Source of the DNA: Hydrogenophaga sp. NFH-34
GTDB lineage: Bacteria > Pseudomonadota > Gammaproteobacteria > Burkholderiales > Burkholderiaceae_C
Length of the DNA: 64,000 nt
Direction: 5' to 3'
Assembly (NCBI RefSeq): GCF_021401345.1
Contig: NZ_JACBGE010000024.1
Coordinates: forward strand, 27,863 to 91,862
The translations under genes and the position numbers were made by a program. The stretch's first letter is position 1. Every line of letters starts with the position of its first letter. Below are positions 38,839 through 51,682 of this stretch, one piece after another. Below the pieces are notes generated by a model. The model worked only from the letters and a program-made list of their open reading frames with translations. It was not told the DNA's origin and did not search any database.

Positions 38839-38886
38839 CTTCAAGCATCTTCACTCCAACGTTCATTCCCCCACCAGGAGACTGTC

Positions 38887-40311
<1,425 letters not shown>

Positions 40312-40314
<3 letters not shown>

Positions 40315-40420
40315 CCCCCCTGCGCCGCTGCGCGGCTTCCCCCCTTTCTGGCGCGCCTTTGGCGCTTGAAGGGGGGACGATGCGAGTGGCCCGGCGAAGC
40401 CGGTTCCACCGCATCTCTGG
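40312..40420 (+). repeat. dispersed 3'-end repeat, copy after boxB
   Basis: Starts at the boxB stop codon and is identical to the boxC copy for 68 bp, then diverges slightly (GCGAGTGGCCCGGCGAAGCC, GGTTCC, CTGG). It occupies the first third of the boxB-boxA gap in the same orientation as the operon. Confidence 0.9.
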
Positions 40421-40648
40421 ACCAGGCACGCGCGCCGGAGCGATGTGTGGTTTGGTTTGCTTCTTCGCCTCGCGAGCCTGTGAGCGTGAGCCCGGGTGGC
40501 TGGCGCAGTGAGGTAAAGGAGGAGCCGGCCGCAGGCCGGCGGGGGACACGAACGGAGTCAGCCACCCGGGCTCACGCGGTGTCTCCACGAAGTCAACACA
40601 CGCCACACACAATAGAGCTCCACGAGACAACAGTACCGGAGACAGAAG
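40315..40648 (+). other. boxB-boxA intergenic spacer (334 bp, no gene)
   Basis: The longest gene-free stretch of the window. It holds a repeat copy (to 40420), an AT-richer patch around 40448-40466, a 94-bp potential hairpin (40484-40577) with an internal GCCGGCC/GGCCGGC palindrome, and the boxA ribosome site (GGAG about 12 nt before ATG 40649). No TGCA-N6-TGCA site or convincing promoter is seen, so boxA probably depends on read-through. Confidence 0.7.
40484..40577. repeat. 19-bp perfect inverted repeat upstream of boxA
   Basis: GCGTGAGCCCGGGTGGCTG (40484-40502) and its exact reverse complement (40559-40577) flank 56 nt that contain a further palindrome. There is no T-run, so it does not look like a normal terminator. 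It may be a processing or stability element, or a remnant of a small mobile repeat. Confidence 0.85.
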
Positions 40649-41938
40649 ATGAACGCCCCCATGGAAGCCGCCGTCATCAAGCAGCACCTGATCGACCCCG
40701 AGATCTGCATCCGCTGCAACACCTGCGAATCGATCTGCCCGGTCGGCGCCATCACCCACGACTCGCGCAACTACGTCGTCGACGTCAGCAAGTGCAACTG
40801 GTGCAACGACTGCATCTCGCCGTGCCCGACCGGCTCCATCGACAACTACCGCCGCGTCGTGCGCGGCAACGCCTACACCGTGGAAGAACAGCTCGGCTGG
40901 GACGAACTGCCCGTCGAGCTCTCGTCGGGAGAGCTGGCCGCCCAGTCGGCCGAGGCTGGCCTCGGTGAGGCAGAAGCCGAACCCCAGGAGACGGCCGCCC
41001 CCGCTGCCGATCCGGCTGGCCAGGCCACGTTCAACTCCGCCCAGTACGGCGCCACGATCCCGCCCTGGAGCGCGGCCCACGCCTACACCAACCTCTACGG
41101 CCCCAAGGCCGCCGAAAAAACCGTCACCGCCACCGTCACCGGCAACCTGCGTGTCACCGAGGTCGGCAAGGACTACGACACCCACCACGTCGTGCTCGAT
41201 TTCGGCAGCATGCCCTTCCCGGTGCTTGAAGGCCAGAGCATCGGCATCGTGCCGCCCGGCGTCGACGCCCATGGAAAGCCGCACCATGCGCGCCAGTACA
41301 GCATCGCCAGCCCGCGCAATGGCGAACGCCCGGGCCACAACAACCTGTCCCTGACCATCAAGCGCGTGCTCGAAGACCATTCGGGCCAGCCGGTGCGCGG
41401 CGTCGCCAGCAACTACATGTGCGACCTGAAGGTGGGCGACCAGGTGCAGGTCATCGGCCCCTTCGGCGCCAGCTTCCTGATGCCCAACCACCCGAAGTCC
41501 AGCATCGTCATGATCTGCACCGGCACCGGTTCGGCGCCCATGCGCGCGATGACCGAATGGCGCCGCCGTCTGCGCGCCAGCGGCAAGTTCGAAGGCGGCA
41601 AACTGATGCTGTTCTTCGGCGCCCGCACACCGGCCGAGTTGCCGTACTTCGGCCCGCTGCAGAACCTGCCCAAGGACTTCATCGACACCAACTTCGCCTT
41701 CTCGCGCGAAGCCGGCAAGTCCAAGCGCTACGTGCAGGACGCCATGCGCGAACGCGCCGCCGACCTGGCCGCGTTGCTGCAGGACCCGAACGCCTGCTTC
41801 TACGTGTGCGGCCTCAAGGCCATGGAAGAGGGCGTGGTGCTGGCCCTGCGCGACATCGCCACCGGTGCCGGGCTCGACTGGGATGTGGTCGGCAGCGCAC
41901 TCAAGCGTGAAGGACGTCTGCATCTCGAAACCTATTGA
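40649..41938 (+). CDS. boxA: benzoyl-CoA epoxidase reductase subunit BoxA
   Basis: BoxA passes electrons from NADPH to BoxB. The 429-residue protein starts with a 2[4Fe-4S] ferredoxin domain ([24 protein letters not shown]). An Ala/Glu/Pro-rich linker of about 50 residues follows (about 88-135). The rest is a ferredoxin-NADP reductase domain with the FAD motif RQYSIASPR and NADP motif [12 protein letters not shown]. The extra domain and the position after boxB identify it. It ends the rightward box unit. Confidence 0.97.
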   Translation: MNAPMEAAVIKQHLIDPEICIRCNTCESICPVGAITHDSRNYVVDVSKCNWCNDCISPCPTGSIDNYRRVVRGNAYTVEEQLGWDELPVELSSGELAAQSAEAGLGEAEAEPQETAAPAADPAGQATFNSAQYGATIPPWSAAHAYTNLYGPKAAEKTVTATVTGNLRVTEVGKDYDTHHVVLDFGSMPFPVLEGQSIGIVPPGVDAHGKPHHARQYSIASPRNGERPGHNNLSLTIKRVLEDHSGQPVRGVASNYMCDLKVGDQVQVIGPFGASFLMPNHPKSSIVMICTGTGSAPMRAMTEWRRRLRASGKFEGGKLMLFFGARTPAELPYFGPLQNLPKDFIDTNFAFSREAGKSKRYVQDAMRERAADLAALLQDPNACFYVCGLKAMEEGVVLALRDIATGAGLDWDVVGSALKREGRLHLETY

Positions 41939-42006
41939 TGGCCCCGGGACATACAGGGGTGCGGCGACAGGCGTAGCATGAAGGCCTGTTTCGCTGCACC
42001 TGTCCC

Positions 42007-42810
42007 ATGCCCCTCCGTATCGGAATCACCGCCCGCCTGCTGCACGATCCGCCCCCCGGCCTGGGGCTGCCCCAGAAACGGTTGCAGTTCCTCGAAAGCT
42101 CCATGGCGCACTGGATCATGGGGCACGGGGCCATCGCCCTGATGGTGCCCTTCATCGACGAAGCCGCCCCGGTCTCGCCCCGCCGTGTCCCCCTGGCCGC
42201 GATCGTCGATCTGCTGGACGGCTTGGTGCTGCAGGGGGGGGCGGACATCAGCCCAGGCACCTACGGCGCCACCGCCGGCCACCCCGACTGGGCCGGCGAC
42301 CCGATCCGCGACCGTTACGAACTCGCCCTGCTGCGCGGTTTCATCGAAGCGGGCAAACCCGTGCTCGGCATCTGCCGCGGCGCCCAGCTCATCAACGTGT
42401 ACCACGGGGGCACCCTGGTGCAGGACATTCCCTCGATGTGGCCGAACGCCACGGTGCATCAGGACACCGAGCACTACGACCGGCTGCTGCACGAGGTGGC
42501 CTTCGAGCCCGGTTCGTTGCTCGACGGGCTCTACGGCTCGCAGGCTTCGCGCCACATCACCAGCATCCACCACCAGTGCGTCGACCGCCTGGGTGACGGG
42601 CTGGCGATCGAGGCGCGCAGCCCGGTTGACGGTGTGGTCGAGGCCATCCGTCGCCAGGGGCCGGGTTTCGTGCTTGGCGTGCAGTGGCACCCGGAGTTCC
42701 ACCTCACGCCGTCCGAGCAGCGCCAGGGCCTGCTCGACAGCGGCCCCATGATGCAGGCGTTCCTCGACGCCGCGCGCCAGCGCGCCGACCGCCACCGGCC
42801 ACCCGCATAA
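42007..42810 (+). CDS. class I glutamine amidotransferase-like gamma-glutamyl hydrolase (PuuD/peptidase C26 family)
   Basis: A 267-residue protein with nucleophile C123 in [11 protein letters not shown] and catalytic His-Glu in [23 protein letters not shown] near 72-87 matches PuuD-type gamma-glutamyl-GABA hydrolases. No other putrescine genes are nearby, so the substrate is open. It starts 68 bp after boxA and could be read through from it, but nothing links it to benzoate. Confidence 0.9.
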   Translation: MPLRIGITARLLHDPPPGLGLPQKRLQFLESSMAHWIMGHGAIALMVPFIDEAAPVSPRRVPLAAIVDLLDGLVLQGGADISPGTYGATAGHPDWAGDPIRDRYELALLRGFIEAGKPVLGICRGAQLINVYHGGTLVQDIPSMWPNATVHQDTEHYDRLLHEVAFEPGSLLDGLYGSQASRHITSIHHQCVDRLGDGLAIEARSPVDGVVEAIRRQGPGFVLGVQWHPEFHLTPSEQRQGLLDSGPMMQAFLDAARQRADRHRPPA

Positions 42811-42869
42811 ACTCGGGGCCCCGTCGTCTGGCCGCTGGCCAGCGTTTCCACCGCCCCCGACCGATTGCC

Positions 42870-43502
42870 ATGAGCCGCGAAGTCCACATCATCGACCACC
42901 CCCTGGTGCAGCACAAACTGACGCTGATGCGCCGCCAGGACACCAGCACCAAGAGTTTTCGCGAACTGGTGCACGAGCTGTCTGCCCTGCTGGCCTACGA
43001 GCTCACCCGTGACATGCCCATGCAGACGCTCGAGATCGAGACGCCGCTGGAAACCATGAGTTCCCGCGTGATCGACGGCAAGAAGATCGTGCTGGCCTCC
43101 ATCCTGCGCGCCGGCAACGGCTTCCTCGACGGCATGCTGCAGATCATTCCCGGTGCGCGCGTCGGCCACATCGGCCTGTACCGCGATCCGGCCACGCTGC
43201 AGGCGGTGGAGTACTACTTCAAGATGCCCAGCGGCATGGAGGAGCGCGACGTGATCGTGCTCGACCCCATGCTCGCCACCGGCAACTCGGCCGTTGCCGC
43301 GGTCGACCGGCTCAAGCAGACGAACCCGCGTTCGATCCGTTTCGTCTGCCTGGTCACCTGCCCGCAGGGCCTGAAGACCTTCCACGATGCCCACCCCGAC
43401 GTGCCGGTCTACACCCCGGCTGTGGACCGGGGCCTGAACGAACACGGCTACATCGTGCCGGGCCTGGGCGACGCCGGCGACCGCATCTTCGGCACGAAAT
43501 AA
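42870..43502 (+). CDS. upp: uracil phosphoribosyltransferase
   Basis: Upp salvages uracil to UMP using PRPP. The 210-residue protein starts [17 protein letters not shown]. It has [13 protein letters not shown], the PRPP loop [21 protein letters not shown], and the uracil-binding C-terminus [13 protein letters not shown]. The start at 42870 gives exact family length; the longer open frame overlaps the previous gene. A repeat copy begins at its stop codon. Confidence 0.97.
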   Translation: MSREVHIIDHPLVQHKLTLMRRQDTSTKSFRELVHELSALLAYELTRDMPMQTLEIETPLETMSSRVIDGKKIVLASILRAGNGFLDGMLQIIPGARVGHIGLYRDPATLQAVEYYFKMPSGMEERDVIVLDPMLATGNSAVAAVDRLKQTNPRSIRFVCLVTCPQGLKTFHDAHPDVPVYTPAVDRGLNEHGYIVPGLGDAGDRIFGTK

Positions 43503-43589
43503 GGGCCACCCCTGCGCCGCGCCGGTGGTGCGCCCCCCTCAACGGGGCGACGCGGGTGGCCTGGCGGAGCCAGTTCCACTGCATCCTGG
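43500..43589 (+). repeat. dispersed 3'-end repeat, copy after upp
   Basis: Begins at the upp stop codon with CACCCCTGCGCCGCGCC, then CCCCCCTCAACGGGGCGACG, GTGGCCTGGCGGAGCCAGTTCCACTGCATCCTGG in separate stretches that match the boxC/boxB/boxD copies at conserved positions. It is more diverged in the 5' part but keeps the hairpin-forming C/G runs. Confidence 0.75.
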
Positions 43590-43666
43590 TCCGGAGCCGC
43601 GCACGGGTAAAGATGCCTTATGCCTTGCCTGCTGCGCGGGTGGCGGGCTTGGGTTAAGGTTCGGGC

Positions 43667-46198
43667 ATGGCTGCACTTCCCATTGCTTTCTGGTCCCTCG
43701 GCTGGCGTTCGCTCTGGCGCGACTGGCGTTCGGGGGAGTTGCGGCTGTTGCTGCTGGCCGTCACGCTGGCCGTGGCCGCGCTCACGGCTGTGGGGTTTTT
43801 TGCCGACCGGCTCCAGGGTGGCCTGCATCGCGATGCCCGCGCGCTGATCGGCGGCGACGCGGTGATCAGCAGCGACAACCGGCCGCCTCCGGCGTTTGCC
43901 GAAGAAGCCGGGCGGCTCGGCCTGCAGGCGGTGCAGACCCTGGTGTTCCCCACCATGGGCCGCGCGCGCGACGAGGACGGGGGCGCGGCACGCCTGGTGG
44001 CCTTGAAAGTGGTGGCGCCCGGTTACCCACTGCGCGGCACCTTGCGCGTGGCCCCGGCGCCTGGTCAGCCCGATGCCGCCACGGCGGAGATTCCCGCACC
44101 CGGTACCGCCTGGGTGGACGAAGCGCTGCTCAATGCGCTGGACCTGCGGGTGGGGCAAGCGCTGTTGCTGGGCGACGGCAGTGTGCGCATCGACCGCGTG
44201 CTCACCCAGGAGCCTGATCGCGGCGCCGGGTTCATGAACTTCGCGCCGCGCGTGATGATCAACACCGCCGACCTGCCCGCCACCGGTCTGGTGCAGCCGG
44301 CCAGCCGCATCACCTGGCGTTTGGCGGTGGCCGGGCCCGACAGCGCGGTCAAGACCTTCTCCGACTGGGCCCAGGCCGAAATCGACCGCAGTCACGTGCG
44401 CGGCACGCGCCTCGAATCGCTCGAAGGCGGCCGACCCGAAATGCAGCAGACGCTGGCGCGGGCCGAAAAATTCCTCAATCTCGTGGCCCTGCTGGCCGCG
44501 CTGCTGTCGGCCGTGGCCGTGGCCATTGCGGCGCGCGGCTTTGCCCAGAAGCACCTGGACGACTGCGCCATGCTGCGCGTGCTCGGCCTGCCCCAGGGCA
44601 CCATGGCGCGGGCCTACGCGCTTGAATTTTTGCTGATCGGCCTGGGCGCGAGCGTGCTGGGCGTGGCGCTGGGCTACGCGGTGCACCACGCTTTCGTGGT
44701 GCTGCTGGCGGGCCTGGTCGATGCCGCTTTGCCCGCGGCCAGTGTCTGGCCCGCGCTGCTGGGGGTGGGCATGGGGATCACGCTCATGGCCGCCTTCGGG
44801 CTGCCGCCCGTGCTGCAACTGGCGCAGGTGCCGCCGCTGCGCGTGATCCGGCGTGACGTCGGCCAGCTCAAGCCCGCCACCCTGGCCGTGCTGGGCCTGG
44901 GCGTGGCCGGTTTCGCCGTGCTGCTGCTGGCCGCGAGCCGCGACCTGGTGCTCGGCGGCATTGCCGTCGGCGGTTTTGCGGCGGCCGTGGCGGTGTTCGC
45001 GCTGGCGAGCTGGGGGGCGGTCAAGCTGCTGCGGGCCAGCGTCAACGAAAGCACCGCGCCGCGCGCGCTGGTGCTGGCCACGCGCCAGTTCTCGGCGCGG
45101 CCCGGTTACGCGGTGGTGCAGATCAGCGCCCTCGCTGTGGGCCTGCTGGCGCTGGTGCTGCTGGTGCTGCTGCGCACCGACCTGATCGCGAGCTGGCGCA
45201 ACGCCACGCCGCCCGATGCGCCGAACCGTTTTGTCATCAACGTCCAGCCCGACCAGGCCGAGGCCTTCCAGCAGGCGCTGCACCAGGCCGGCGTGGAGCG
45301 CTACGACTGGCACCCGATGATCCGCGGTCGGCTGGTCGGCATCAACGGGCAGACCGTGCAGCCAGACCAGTTTGCGACCGACCGCGCCCAGCGGCTGGTG
45401 GAGCGCGAGTTCAACCTCTCGCACATGGCGCAACTGCCCGACCACAACCCCGTGGTGCAGGGCCGCTGGACACCGGACGAGGCCGACGGCCTGAGCGTGG
45501 AAGAGGGCCTGGCCGAGGAACTGGGGCTCAAGCTCGGTGACACGCTCACCTTCGACATCGCCGGCATGCCGGTGGAACGGCGCATCACCAGCCTGCGCAA
45601 GGTGGACTGGGGTTCGCTGCGGGTCAATTTCTTCGTGATCTTCCCGGTGGCCGACATGGCCGACGTGCCGGTCACCTACATCAGCGCCTTCCGCGCCCCT
45701 GAAGGCAACCCGCAGTTCGACAACACGCTGGTGCGCGCCTTCCCGAACATCACCAACGTGGACATGAGCCAGACCATTGCCCAGGTGCAGCGCGTGCTCG
45801 GGCAGGTGATCCGGGCGGTGGAATTCCTCTTCGGCTTTGCCCTTGCAGCCGGTCTCGTGGTGCTGCTGGCCACCATCACCGCCACCCGTGGGGAGCGCGA
45901 GCGCGAGTTTGCCGTGCTGCGCGCGGTGGGCGCTTCGTCGGGCCTGCTGCGGCAGGTGCAGCGCATCGAGCTGGCGGGCGTCGGCCTGCTGGCGGGCTTC
46001 ATCGCGTCGCTGGTGGCGGTGGCCGTGGGCTGGGCGCTGGCACGTTATGCTTTCCAGTTCGCCTGGCAGCCCCCGCTGCTGGTGCCGCTGGCAGGCAGCC
46101 TGGCCGGTGGTGTGCTGGCCCTGGCCGCCGGCTGGTGGGGCCTGCGCAGCGTGCTGCGCACCCCGGTGGTGGAAACCCTGCGCCGCGCTGCCACCTGA
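43667..46198 (+). CDS. FtsX-like ABC transporter permease (YbbP type)
   Basis: An 843-residue protein with a first membrane segment near residue 35, a periplasmic domain, groups of transmembrane helices and a repeat of the whole unit. AEKFLNLVALLAALLSAVAVAIAARGFAQKHLDDCAMLRVLGLP and, near the C-terminus, ATRGEREREFAVLRAVGA are the FtsX motifs. YbbP partners with an ATPase (YbbA). None is adjacent, so the ATPase must be elsewhere. Likely role is envelope lipid or lipoprotein handling, inferred from family. Confidence 0.9.
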   Translation: MAALPIAFWSLGWRSLWRDWRSGELRLLLLAVTLAVAALTAVGFFADRLQGGLHRDARALIGGDAVISSDNRPPPAFAEEAGRLGLQAVQTLVFPTMGRARDEDGGAARLVALKVVAPGYPLRGTLRVAPAPGQPDAATAEIPAPGTAWVDEALLNALDLRVGQALLLGDGSVRIDRVLTQEPDRGAGFMNFAPRVMINTADLPATGLVQPASRITWRLAVAGPDSAVKTFSDWAQAEIDRSHVRGTRLESLEGGRPEMQQTLARAEKFLNLVALLAALLSAVAVAIAARGFAQKHLDDCAMLRVLGLPQGTMARAYALEFLLIGLGASVLGVALGYAVHHAFVVLLAGLVDAALPAASVWPALLGVGMGITLMAAFGLPPVLQLAQVPPLRVIRRDVGQLKPATLAVLGLGVAGFAVLLLAASRDLVLGGIAVGGFAAAVAVFALASWGAVKLLRASVNESTAPRALVLATRQFSARPGYAVVQISALAVGLLALVLLVLLRTDLIASWRNATPPDAPNRFVINVQPDQAEAFQQALHQAGVERYDWHPMIRGRLVGINGQTVQPDQFATDRAQRLVEREFNLSHMAQLPDHNPVVQGRWTPDEADGLSVEEGLAEELGLKLGDTLTFDIAGMPVERRITSLRKVDWGSLRVNFFVIFPVADMADVPVTYISAFRAPEGNPQFDNTLVRAFPNITNVDMSQTIAQVQRVLGQVIRAVEFLFGFALAAGLVVLLATITATRGEREREFAVLRAVGASSGLLRQVQRIELAGVGLLAGFIASLVAVAVGWALARYAFQFAWQPPLLVPLAGSLAGGVLALAAGWWGLRSVLRTPVVETLRRAAT

Positions 46199-46211
46199 TC
46201 GCCCTCCGACC

Positions 46212-46637
46212 ATGACTTCTGCACCCGACACTTCCGACCCGACGGCCTCTTCCGCCCGGCCTGCCACCCCCTTCGAATGGATCGGCGGCGAGCCGGCGGT
46301 GCAGCGGCTGGTCGACCGCTTCTACGACCTGATGGACATCGAGCCCGGCTACCGCGAACTGCGCGCCGCGCACGGCAGCACGCTGAACGATGCGCGCCAG
46401 AAGCTGTTCTGGTTTCTCTGCGGCTGGCTGGGCGGTCCCTCGCACTACGAAGACCGCTTCGGCCATCCGCGCCTGCGCATGCGGCACATGCCGTTCCAGA
46501 TCGGCATCCTCGAGCGTGACCAGTGGCTGGCCTGCATGGACCAGGCCATGGGCGAAACCGGGGTGCCCGACGAACTGCGCGCGCGCCTGCGCGAGAGCTT
46601 CTTCAAAACCGCCGACTGGATGCGCAACACGCCATAA
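46212..46637 (+). CDS. group II truncated haemoglobin
   Basis: A 141-residue globin of the 2-on-2 type. Proximal His is H92 (RMRHMPFQIG) and Trp105 in ERDQW occupies the G8 position typical of group II. FYDLMDIEP and SHYEDRFGHPRLRMRH follow the usual pattern. ATG 46212 removes a long non-family extension. Group II proteins are linked to oxygen or NO chemistry. A 14-bp gap from the permease suggests co-transcription. Confidence 0.93.
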   Translation: MTSAPDTSDPTASSARPATPFEWIGGEPAVQRLVDRFYDLMDIEPGYRELRAAHGSTLNDARQKLFWFLCGWLGGPSHYEDRFGHPRLRMRHMPFQIGILERDQWLACMDQAMGETGVPDELRARLRESFFKTADWMRNTP

Positions 46638-46682
46638 TCGGCGCCCTCCCGCTTCCGAACCGCGCTGCGCGCCGGTGGTCCC

Positions 46683-47318
46683 ATGCCCTTGCTGTTCCCG
46701 GCCATTCTGGCCATGGCCACCGTCGTGGTGGCGTCCAACATCCTGGTCCAGCACCTCTTCGGTGCCTGGCTGACCTGGGGCGCGTTCACCTATCCGCTGG
46801 CCTTCCTGGTGACCGACCTGGTCAACCTCAAGGCCGGAGCGCGTGCCGCGCGGCAGGTCGTGCTGGCAGGGTTTGTGGTGGGCGTGGCCTGCTCGTTCGT
46901 GGGCAGCCAGATCGCGGGCGAGTTCGGTCCGCTGGTCACGCTGCGCGTGGCCATCGCCTCTGGCCTGGCTTTTCTGACGGCCCAGTGGCTGGACGTGGCG
47001 GTGTTCGACCGGCTGCGCCAGGGCTCGTGGTGGCGCGCGCCGCTGGTCTCCAGCCTGGTGGGGTCGGCCGTGGACACGGTGCTGTTTTTCAGCGTGGCGT
47101 TTGCCGCACCGCTGGCCTGGGTGGACCCGGTCACCGACGTCGCCTGGGCCAACGAGGTGCTGCCGCTGCTGGGCCTGGGGCCCCAGGTGCCGCTGTGGGT
47201 GTCGCTGGCCCTGGCCGACTGGCTGGTCAAGCTGGCGCTGGCCTTGCTGGCGCTGGTGCCGTTCCGCTGGATCGCGGCGCAGTGGCTGGGGTGGCGCTGG
47301 CGTCAGGCCGGCCGCTGA
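46683..47318 (+). CDS. queuosine precursor transporter (YhhQ/VUT family)
   Basis: A 211-residue membrane protein with six hydrophobic segments. ILVQHLFGAWLTWGAFTYPLAFLVTDLVN and the later SSLVGSAVDTVLFFSVAF stretches are typical of the VUT_1/YhhQ family, which imports preQ0/preQ1 for queuosine synthesis. No preQ1 riboswitch fold could be recognised in the 45 bp upstream. Its end overlaps the convergent Smr gene by 16 bp. Confidence 0.9.
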   Translation: MPLLFPAILAMATVVVASNILVQHLFGAWLTWGAFTYPLAFLVTDLVNLKAGARAARQVVLAGFVVGVACSFVGSQIAGEFGPLVTLRVAIASGLAFLTAQWLDVAVFDRLRQGSWWRAPLVSSLVGSAVDTVLFFSVAFAAPLAWVDPVTDVAWANEVLPLLGLGPQVPLWVSLALADWLVKLALALLALVPFRWIAAQWLGWRWRQAGR

Positions 47319-47971
47319 CCCTCGCTGCGCAGCGCACGCACCGGGCGCAGCAGCACCACCAGCGCCCCGGCGCCGCCATCGATGGGGCGGGCCTGCACAA
47401 ATGCCAGAACCTCGTTCTTCTGCACCAGCCAGCGCTGCACCCGTCCCTTGAGCACCGGCTGGCGCCCCGGCGAGCCCAGGCCCTTGCCGTGCACCACGCG
47501 CACACAGCGCAGGCCGACCTGGTGTGCTTCGCGCAGAAAGCGTCCCAGCGCCTCGCGCGCTTCGTCGGTGCGCAGGCCGTGCAGGTCGATCTGGCGCTGG
47601 ATGCTCCAGTGGCCGCCGCGCAGTTTGGCGGTCACGTCGGGCCCGATGCCCGGGCGCCGGAAGCTCAGTTGCTCATCGGTGTGCAGCAGGGTCTCGACGT
47701 CGAATTCGTCCGACAACGCCTCGCGCATCACCGATTGTTCGTCGCGCTGGCGCTGTGCGGGGACCGGGTCCAGCGGCGGGCGGTGTGGATGCGCTCGCTC
47801 CGGTTGGGCCAGCGGCCTGACAGGGCCGACTGCGGTCGCAAAAAGGCAGCGTTCGCGCTGTGCGGCCAGTTGCCGCTGCCGCTCGGCGTGCACACGGGCG
47901 GCCTCGGCCTCGCTGCGGCGGCGGATTTCGCGCTGCAACGTTTTCAGCTCGGCCAGGCTGTGCACTTTCAT
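47303..47971 (-). CDS. Smr domain protein
   Basis: A 222-residue protein with an Arg/Gln/Ala-rich helical N-terminus (about 1-60) and a C-terminal Smr domain from about residue 125 (IDLHGLRTDEAREALGRFL; VRVVHGKGLGS). The LDLHG-like and HGxG motifs are the endonuclease signatures of Smr proteins, related to the MutS2 C-terminus. Start at 47971 (MKVHSLAEL) is chosen because the upstream frame is non-conserved. Nicking activity is inferred from the family. Confidence 0.9.
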   Translation of the reverse strand: MKVHSLAELKTLQREIRRRSEAEAARVHAERQRQLAAQRERCLFATAVGPVRPLAQPERAHPHRPPLDPVPAQRQRDEQSVMREALSDEFDVETLLHTDEQLSFRRPGIGPDVTAKLRGGHWSIQRQIDLHGLRTDEAREALGRFLREAHQVGLRCVRVVHGKGLGSPGRQPVLKGRVQRWLVQKNEVLAFVQARPIDGGAGALVVLLRPVRALRSEGQRPA

Positions 47972-48147
47972 GAAGGCATTGTCGCGCAGGCCTGTGGCGG
48001 CGGATGCCGGTCTCCCTAAAGGGCACAAGGTGTGGTGGGGTGGCGTCTGCCACCTCACCCATCCAGCAGGATCCTGCCAACCGATGGCTGCGCTCACAGG
48101 TGGCCGAGCTGTTCCTGGAGTGAGCAGGCTGCTGGACGGGCGCGGTG

Positions 48148-48840
48148 TCAGACCAGCCCCATCTCCGCCATCGACGCCGCCTGCTCGCGCGTGACGATGA
48201 AGTGGTCCAGCACACGCACGTCCACCAGCGCCAGCGCCGCCTTGAGCGACTGCGTCAGCGCCTCGTCGGCGCGCGAGGGGCGGGCTTCGCCGCTGGGGTG
48301 GTTGTGCGCCAGCACCACGGCGGCGGCATGGTGGTGCAGCGCGCGCAGCACCACCTCGCGCGGGTAGACGCTGGTCTGCGTGAGCGTGCCGCGGAACAGC
48401 TCTTCCATGGCGATCAGGCGGTTCTGGCTGTCGAGGAACAGCACGGCAAACACTTCGTGGGCCCGCGCGCCCAGCTGCAGTTGCAGGTAGTGGCGGGCGG
48501 CGGCCGGGCTGTCGAACAGCGGGCTCTGCCGCATTTCCTGCACCAGGGCACGGCGCGCCAGTTCCAGCACCGCCACGACCTCGGCGCGTTTGGCGGGGCC
48601 CAGGCCCTTGATGGCGCGCAGGGCCTCGGCATCGGTGTGCAGCAGGCCGCCCACGCCGCCAAAGCGGTCCAGCAGTTCCTGCGCCAGTTGCAGCACGTGT
48701 TTGCCGGCCATGCCGGTGCGCAGCAGCAGCGCCAGCAGCTCGGCATCACTGAGCGCCGCCGGACCGCGGGCGAGCAGTTTTTCGCGCGGGCGCGCGTCGG
48801 CGGGCAGGCTCTTGAGCCCGCGTTCGGCCAGGTCATTCAT
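48148..48840 (-). CDS. radC: RadC family JAB-domain protein
   Basis: A 230-residue protein with an N-terminal helix-hairpin-helix region ([27 protein letters not shown]) and a C-terminal JAB/MPN metallopeptidase-like domain with [14 protein letters not shown] and upstream ELFRGTL. RadC was named for repair, but its true role is unresolved. It is divergent from fkpB with 74 bp between starts. A 176-bp gap separates it from the Smr gene. Confidence 0.93.
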   Translation of the reverse strand: MNDLAERGLKSLPADARPREKLLARGPAALSDAELLALLLRTGMAGKHVLQLAQELLDRFGGVGGLLHTDAEALRAIKGLGPAKRAEVVAVLELARRALVQEMRQSPLFDSPAAARHYLQLQLGARAHEVFAVLFLDSQNRLIAMEELFRGTLTQTSVYPREVVLRALHHHAAAVVLAHNHPSGEARPSRADEALTQSLKAALALVDVRVLDHFIVTREQAASMAEMGLV

Positions 48841-48914
48841 CTTTTTCCTCCCTGCAATCCCCTGCTTTTTACAATACGCAGTTTCCCGGGCCGCTGCCCG
48901 GGCCTCCGTTTTCG

Positions 48915-49376
48915 ATGTCCGCCACCATGCCCCAAGTCCAAGAAGGCTCTTTCCTGACCCTGCACTACCGGATGACCGGCCCGCAGGGCCAGACCATCAT
49001 CGACACCTTCGAGCAGGGGCAACCGGCCACGCTCAGCCTCGGCGCGGGGGAACTGTCGCCGGCCATCGAACAGCGCCTGCTGGGCCTGGAGGAAGGCACG
49101 CACACGGTGATCGAACTGGCTGCGGGCGAGGCCTTTGGCGAACGCCAGCCCGAGATGCAGCAATGGGTGGCGCGCAAGCTGCTCAACCAGCTGGGCGATC
49201 CGCACGAGCAGTACGCGGTGGGCGATGTGGTGCAGTTCCCCACGCCCGGCGGGCTGGGCACCTACGCCGGCGCGGTGCGCGAGGTGCGTGCCGATGGCGC
49301 GGTGCTGTTCGACTTCAACCACCCGCTGGCCGGCCAGCCGGTGCGTTTTGAACTGCAACTGATCGGTGTGCTGTGA
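48915..49376 (+). CDS. fkpB: FKBP-type peptidyl-prolyl isomerase (SlpA/FkpB type)
   Basis: A 153-residue cytoplasmic FKBP-like protein: [20 protein letters not shown], then [22 protein letters not shown] and the insert-in-flap region typical of SlyD/SlpA enzymes, without a His-rich tail. It overlaps the ispH start (TGATG), repeating the fkpB-ispH order of enterobacteria. It assists protein folding. Confidence 0.92.
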   Translation: MSATMPQVQEGSFLTLHYRMTGPQGQTIIDTFEQGQPATLSLGAGELSPAIEQRLLGLEEGTHTVIELAAGEAFGERQPEMQQWVARKLLNQLGDPHEQYAVGDVVQFPTPGGLGTYAGAVREVRADGAVLFDFNHPLAGQPVRFELQLIGVL

Positions 49377-50332
49377 TGAACGAGATTCTTCTGGCCGAAC
49401 CCCGGGGCTTCTGTGCCGGCGTGGACCGCGCCATCGAAATCGTCGAGCGTGCGCTGGCCAAGTTCGGCCGGCCCATCTACGTGCGGCACGAGATCGTGCA
49501 CAACACCTATGTGGTCAACGACCTCAAGACCAAGGGCGCGATCTTCATCGAGGAGCTCGACGAAGTGCCGCCGGGTGCGACGCTGGTGTTTTCGGCCCAC
49601 GGTGTCAGCCGATCCGTGCAGGAAGAGGCCGCGCGGCGCGGCTTCCAGATTTTTGACGCCACCTGCCCCCTGGTGACCAAGGTGCACGTGGAGGTGGCCA
49701 AGCTGCACCGCGAAGGCTACGAGTTCATCATGATCGGCCACAAGGGGCACCCCGAGGTGGAAGGCACCATGGGCCAGCTCGACAGCGGCATCCACCTGGT
49801 CGAGGACGAAGCCGATGTGCTGCGCGTGCAGCCGGCGCAGACCGACCTGCTGGCGGTGGTGACCCAGACCACCCTCAGCGTGGACGATGCGGCCGGCATC
49901 CTGGCCGCCGTGAAAGCGCGCTTCCCCAAGGTGCGCGAGCCCAAACAGCAGGACATCTGCTACGCCACCCAGAACCGGCAGGACGCCGTGAAGCTGCTGA
50001 GCCCGCAGGTGGACATCGTGATCGTGGTCGGCAGCCCCACCAGCTCGAACAGCAACCGCCTGCGCGAGGTGGCGCTCAAGCTCGGCACGCCGGCCTACAT
50101 GGTCGACAACGCGGGCGAGCTGCAACCCGAATGGTTCGAAGGCAAGCTGCGTGTCGGCCTGACGGCCGGTGCTTCGGCGCCCGACATCCTCGTGCAGCAG
50201 GTGATCGAGCGCCTGCGCGATCTCGGCGCCATTGCCGTGCGGCGCATGGACGGCCTGACCGAAACCGTGAAATTCCCCCTGCCCAAAGGCCTGAAGATCG
50301 AAGGCGCTGCCGCGCCCGCCCACCTGCGGTAA
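49376..50332 (+). CDS. ispH: 4-hydroxy-3-methylbut-2-enyl diphosphate reductase IspH
   Basis: IspH makes IPP and DMAPP in the last step of the MEP pathway using a [4Fe-4S] cluster. The three conserved Cys are in [13 protein letters not shown] (near residue 13), [12 protein letters not shown] and an [12 protein letters not shown] segment, with [11 protein letters not shown] following. The protein is 318 residues from ATG 49376; a GTG one codon earlier also fits. It is translationally coupled to fkpB. Confidence 0.97.
   Translation: MNEILLAEPRGFCAGVDRAIEIVERALAKFGRPIYVRHEIVHNTYVVNDLKTKGAIFIEELDEVPPGATLVFSAHGVSRSVQEEAARRGFQIFDATCPLVTKVHVEVAKLHREGYEFIMIGHKGHPEVEGTMGQLDSGIHLVEDEADVLRVQPAQTDLLAVVTQTTLSVDDAAGILAAVKARFPKVREPKQQDICYATQNRQDAVKLLSPQVDIVIVVGSPTSSNSNRLREVALKLGTPAYMVDNAGELQPEWFEGKLRVGLTAGASAPDILVQQVIERLRDLGAIAVRRMDGLTETVKFPLPKGLKIEGAAAPAHLR

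Positions 50333-51682
<1,350 letters not shown>

Noticed and set aside
43448..46267. 939-codon open frame on - opposite the FtsX-like permease
   Set aside because: Low-complexity His/Gln/Arg-rich translation typical of antisense frames; the + strand gene has clear FtsX motifs and membrane segments.
46638..46682. preQ1 riboswitch before the YhhQ-like gene
   Set aside because: Only 45 bp are available and no H-type pseudoknot pattern or A-rich tail could be found.
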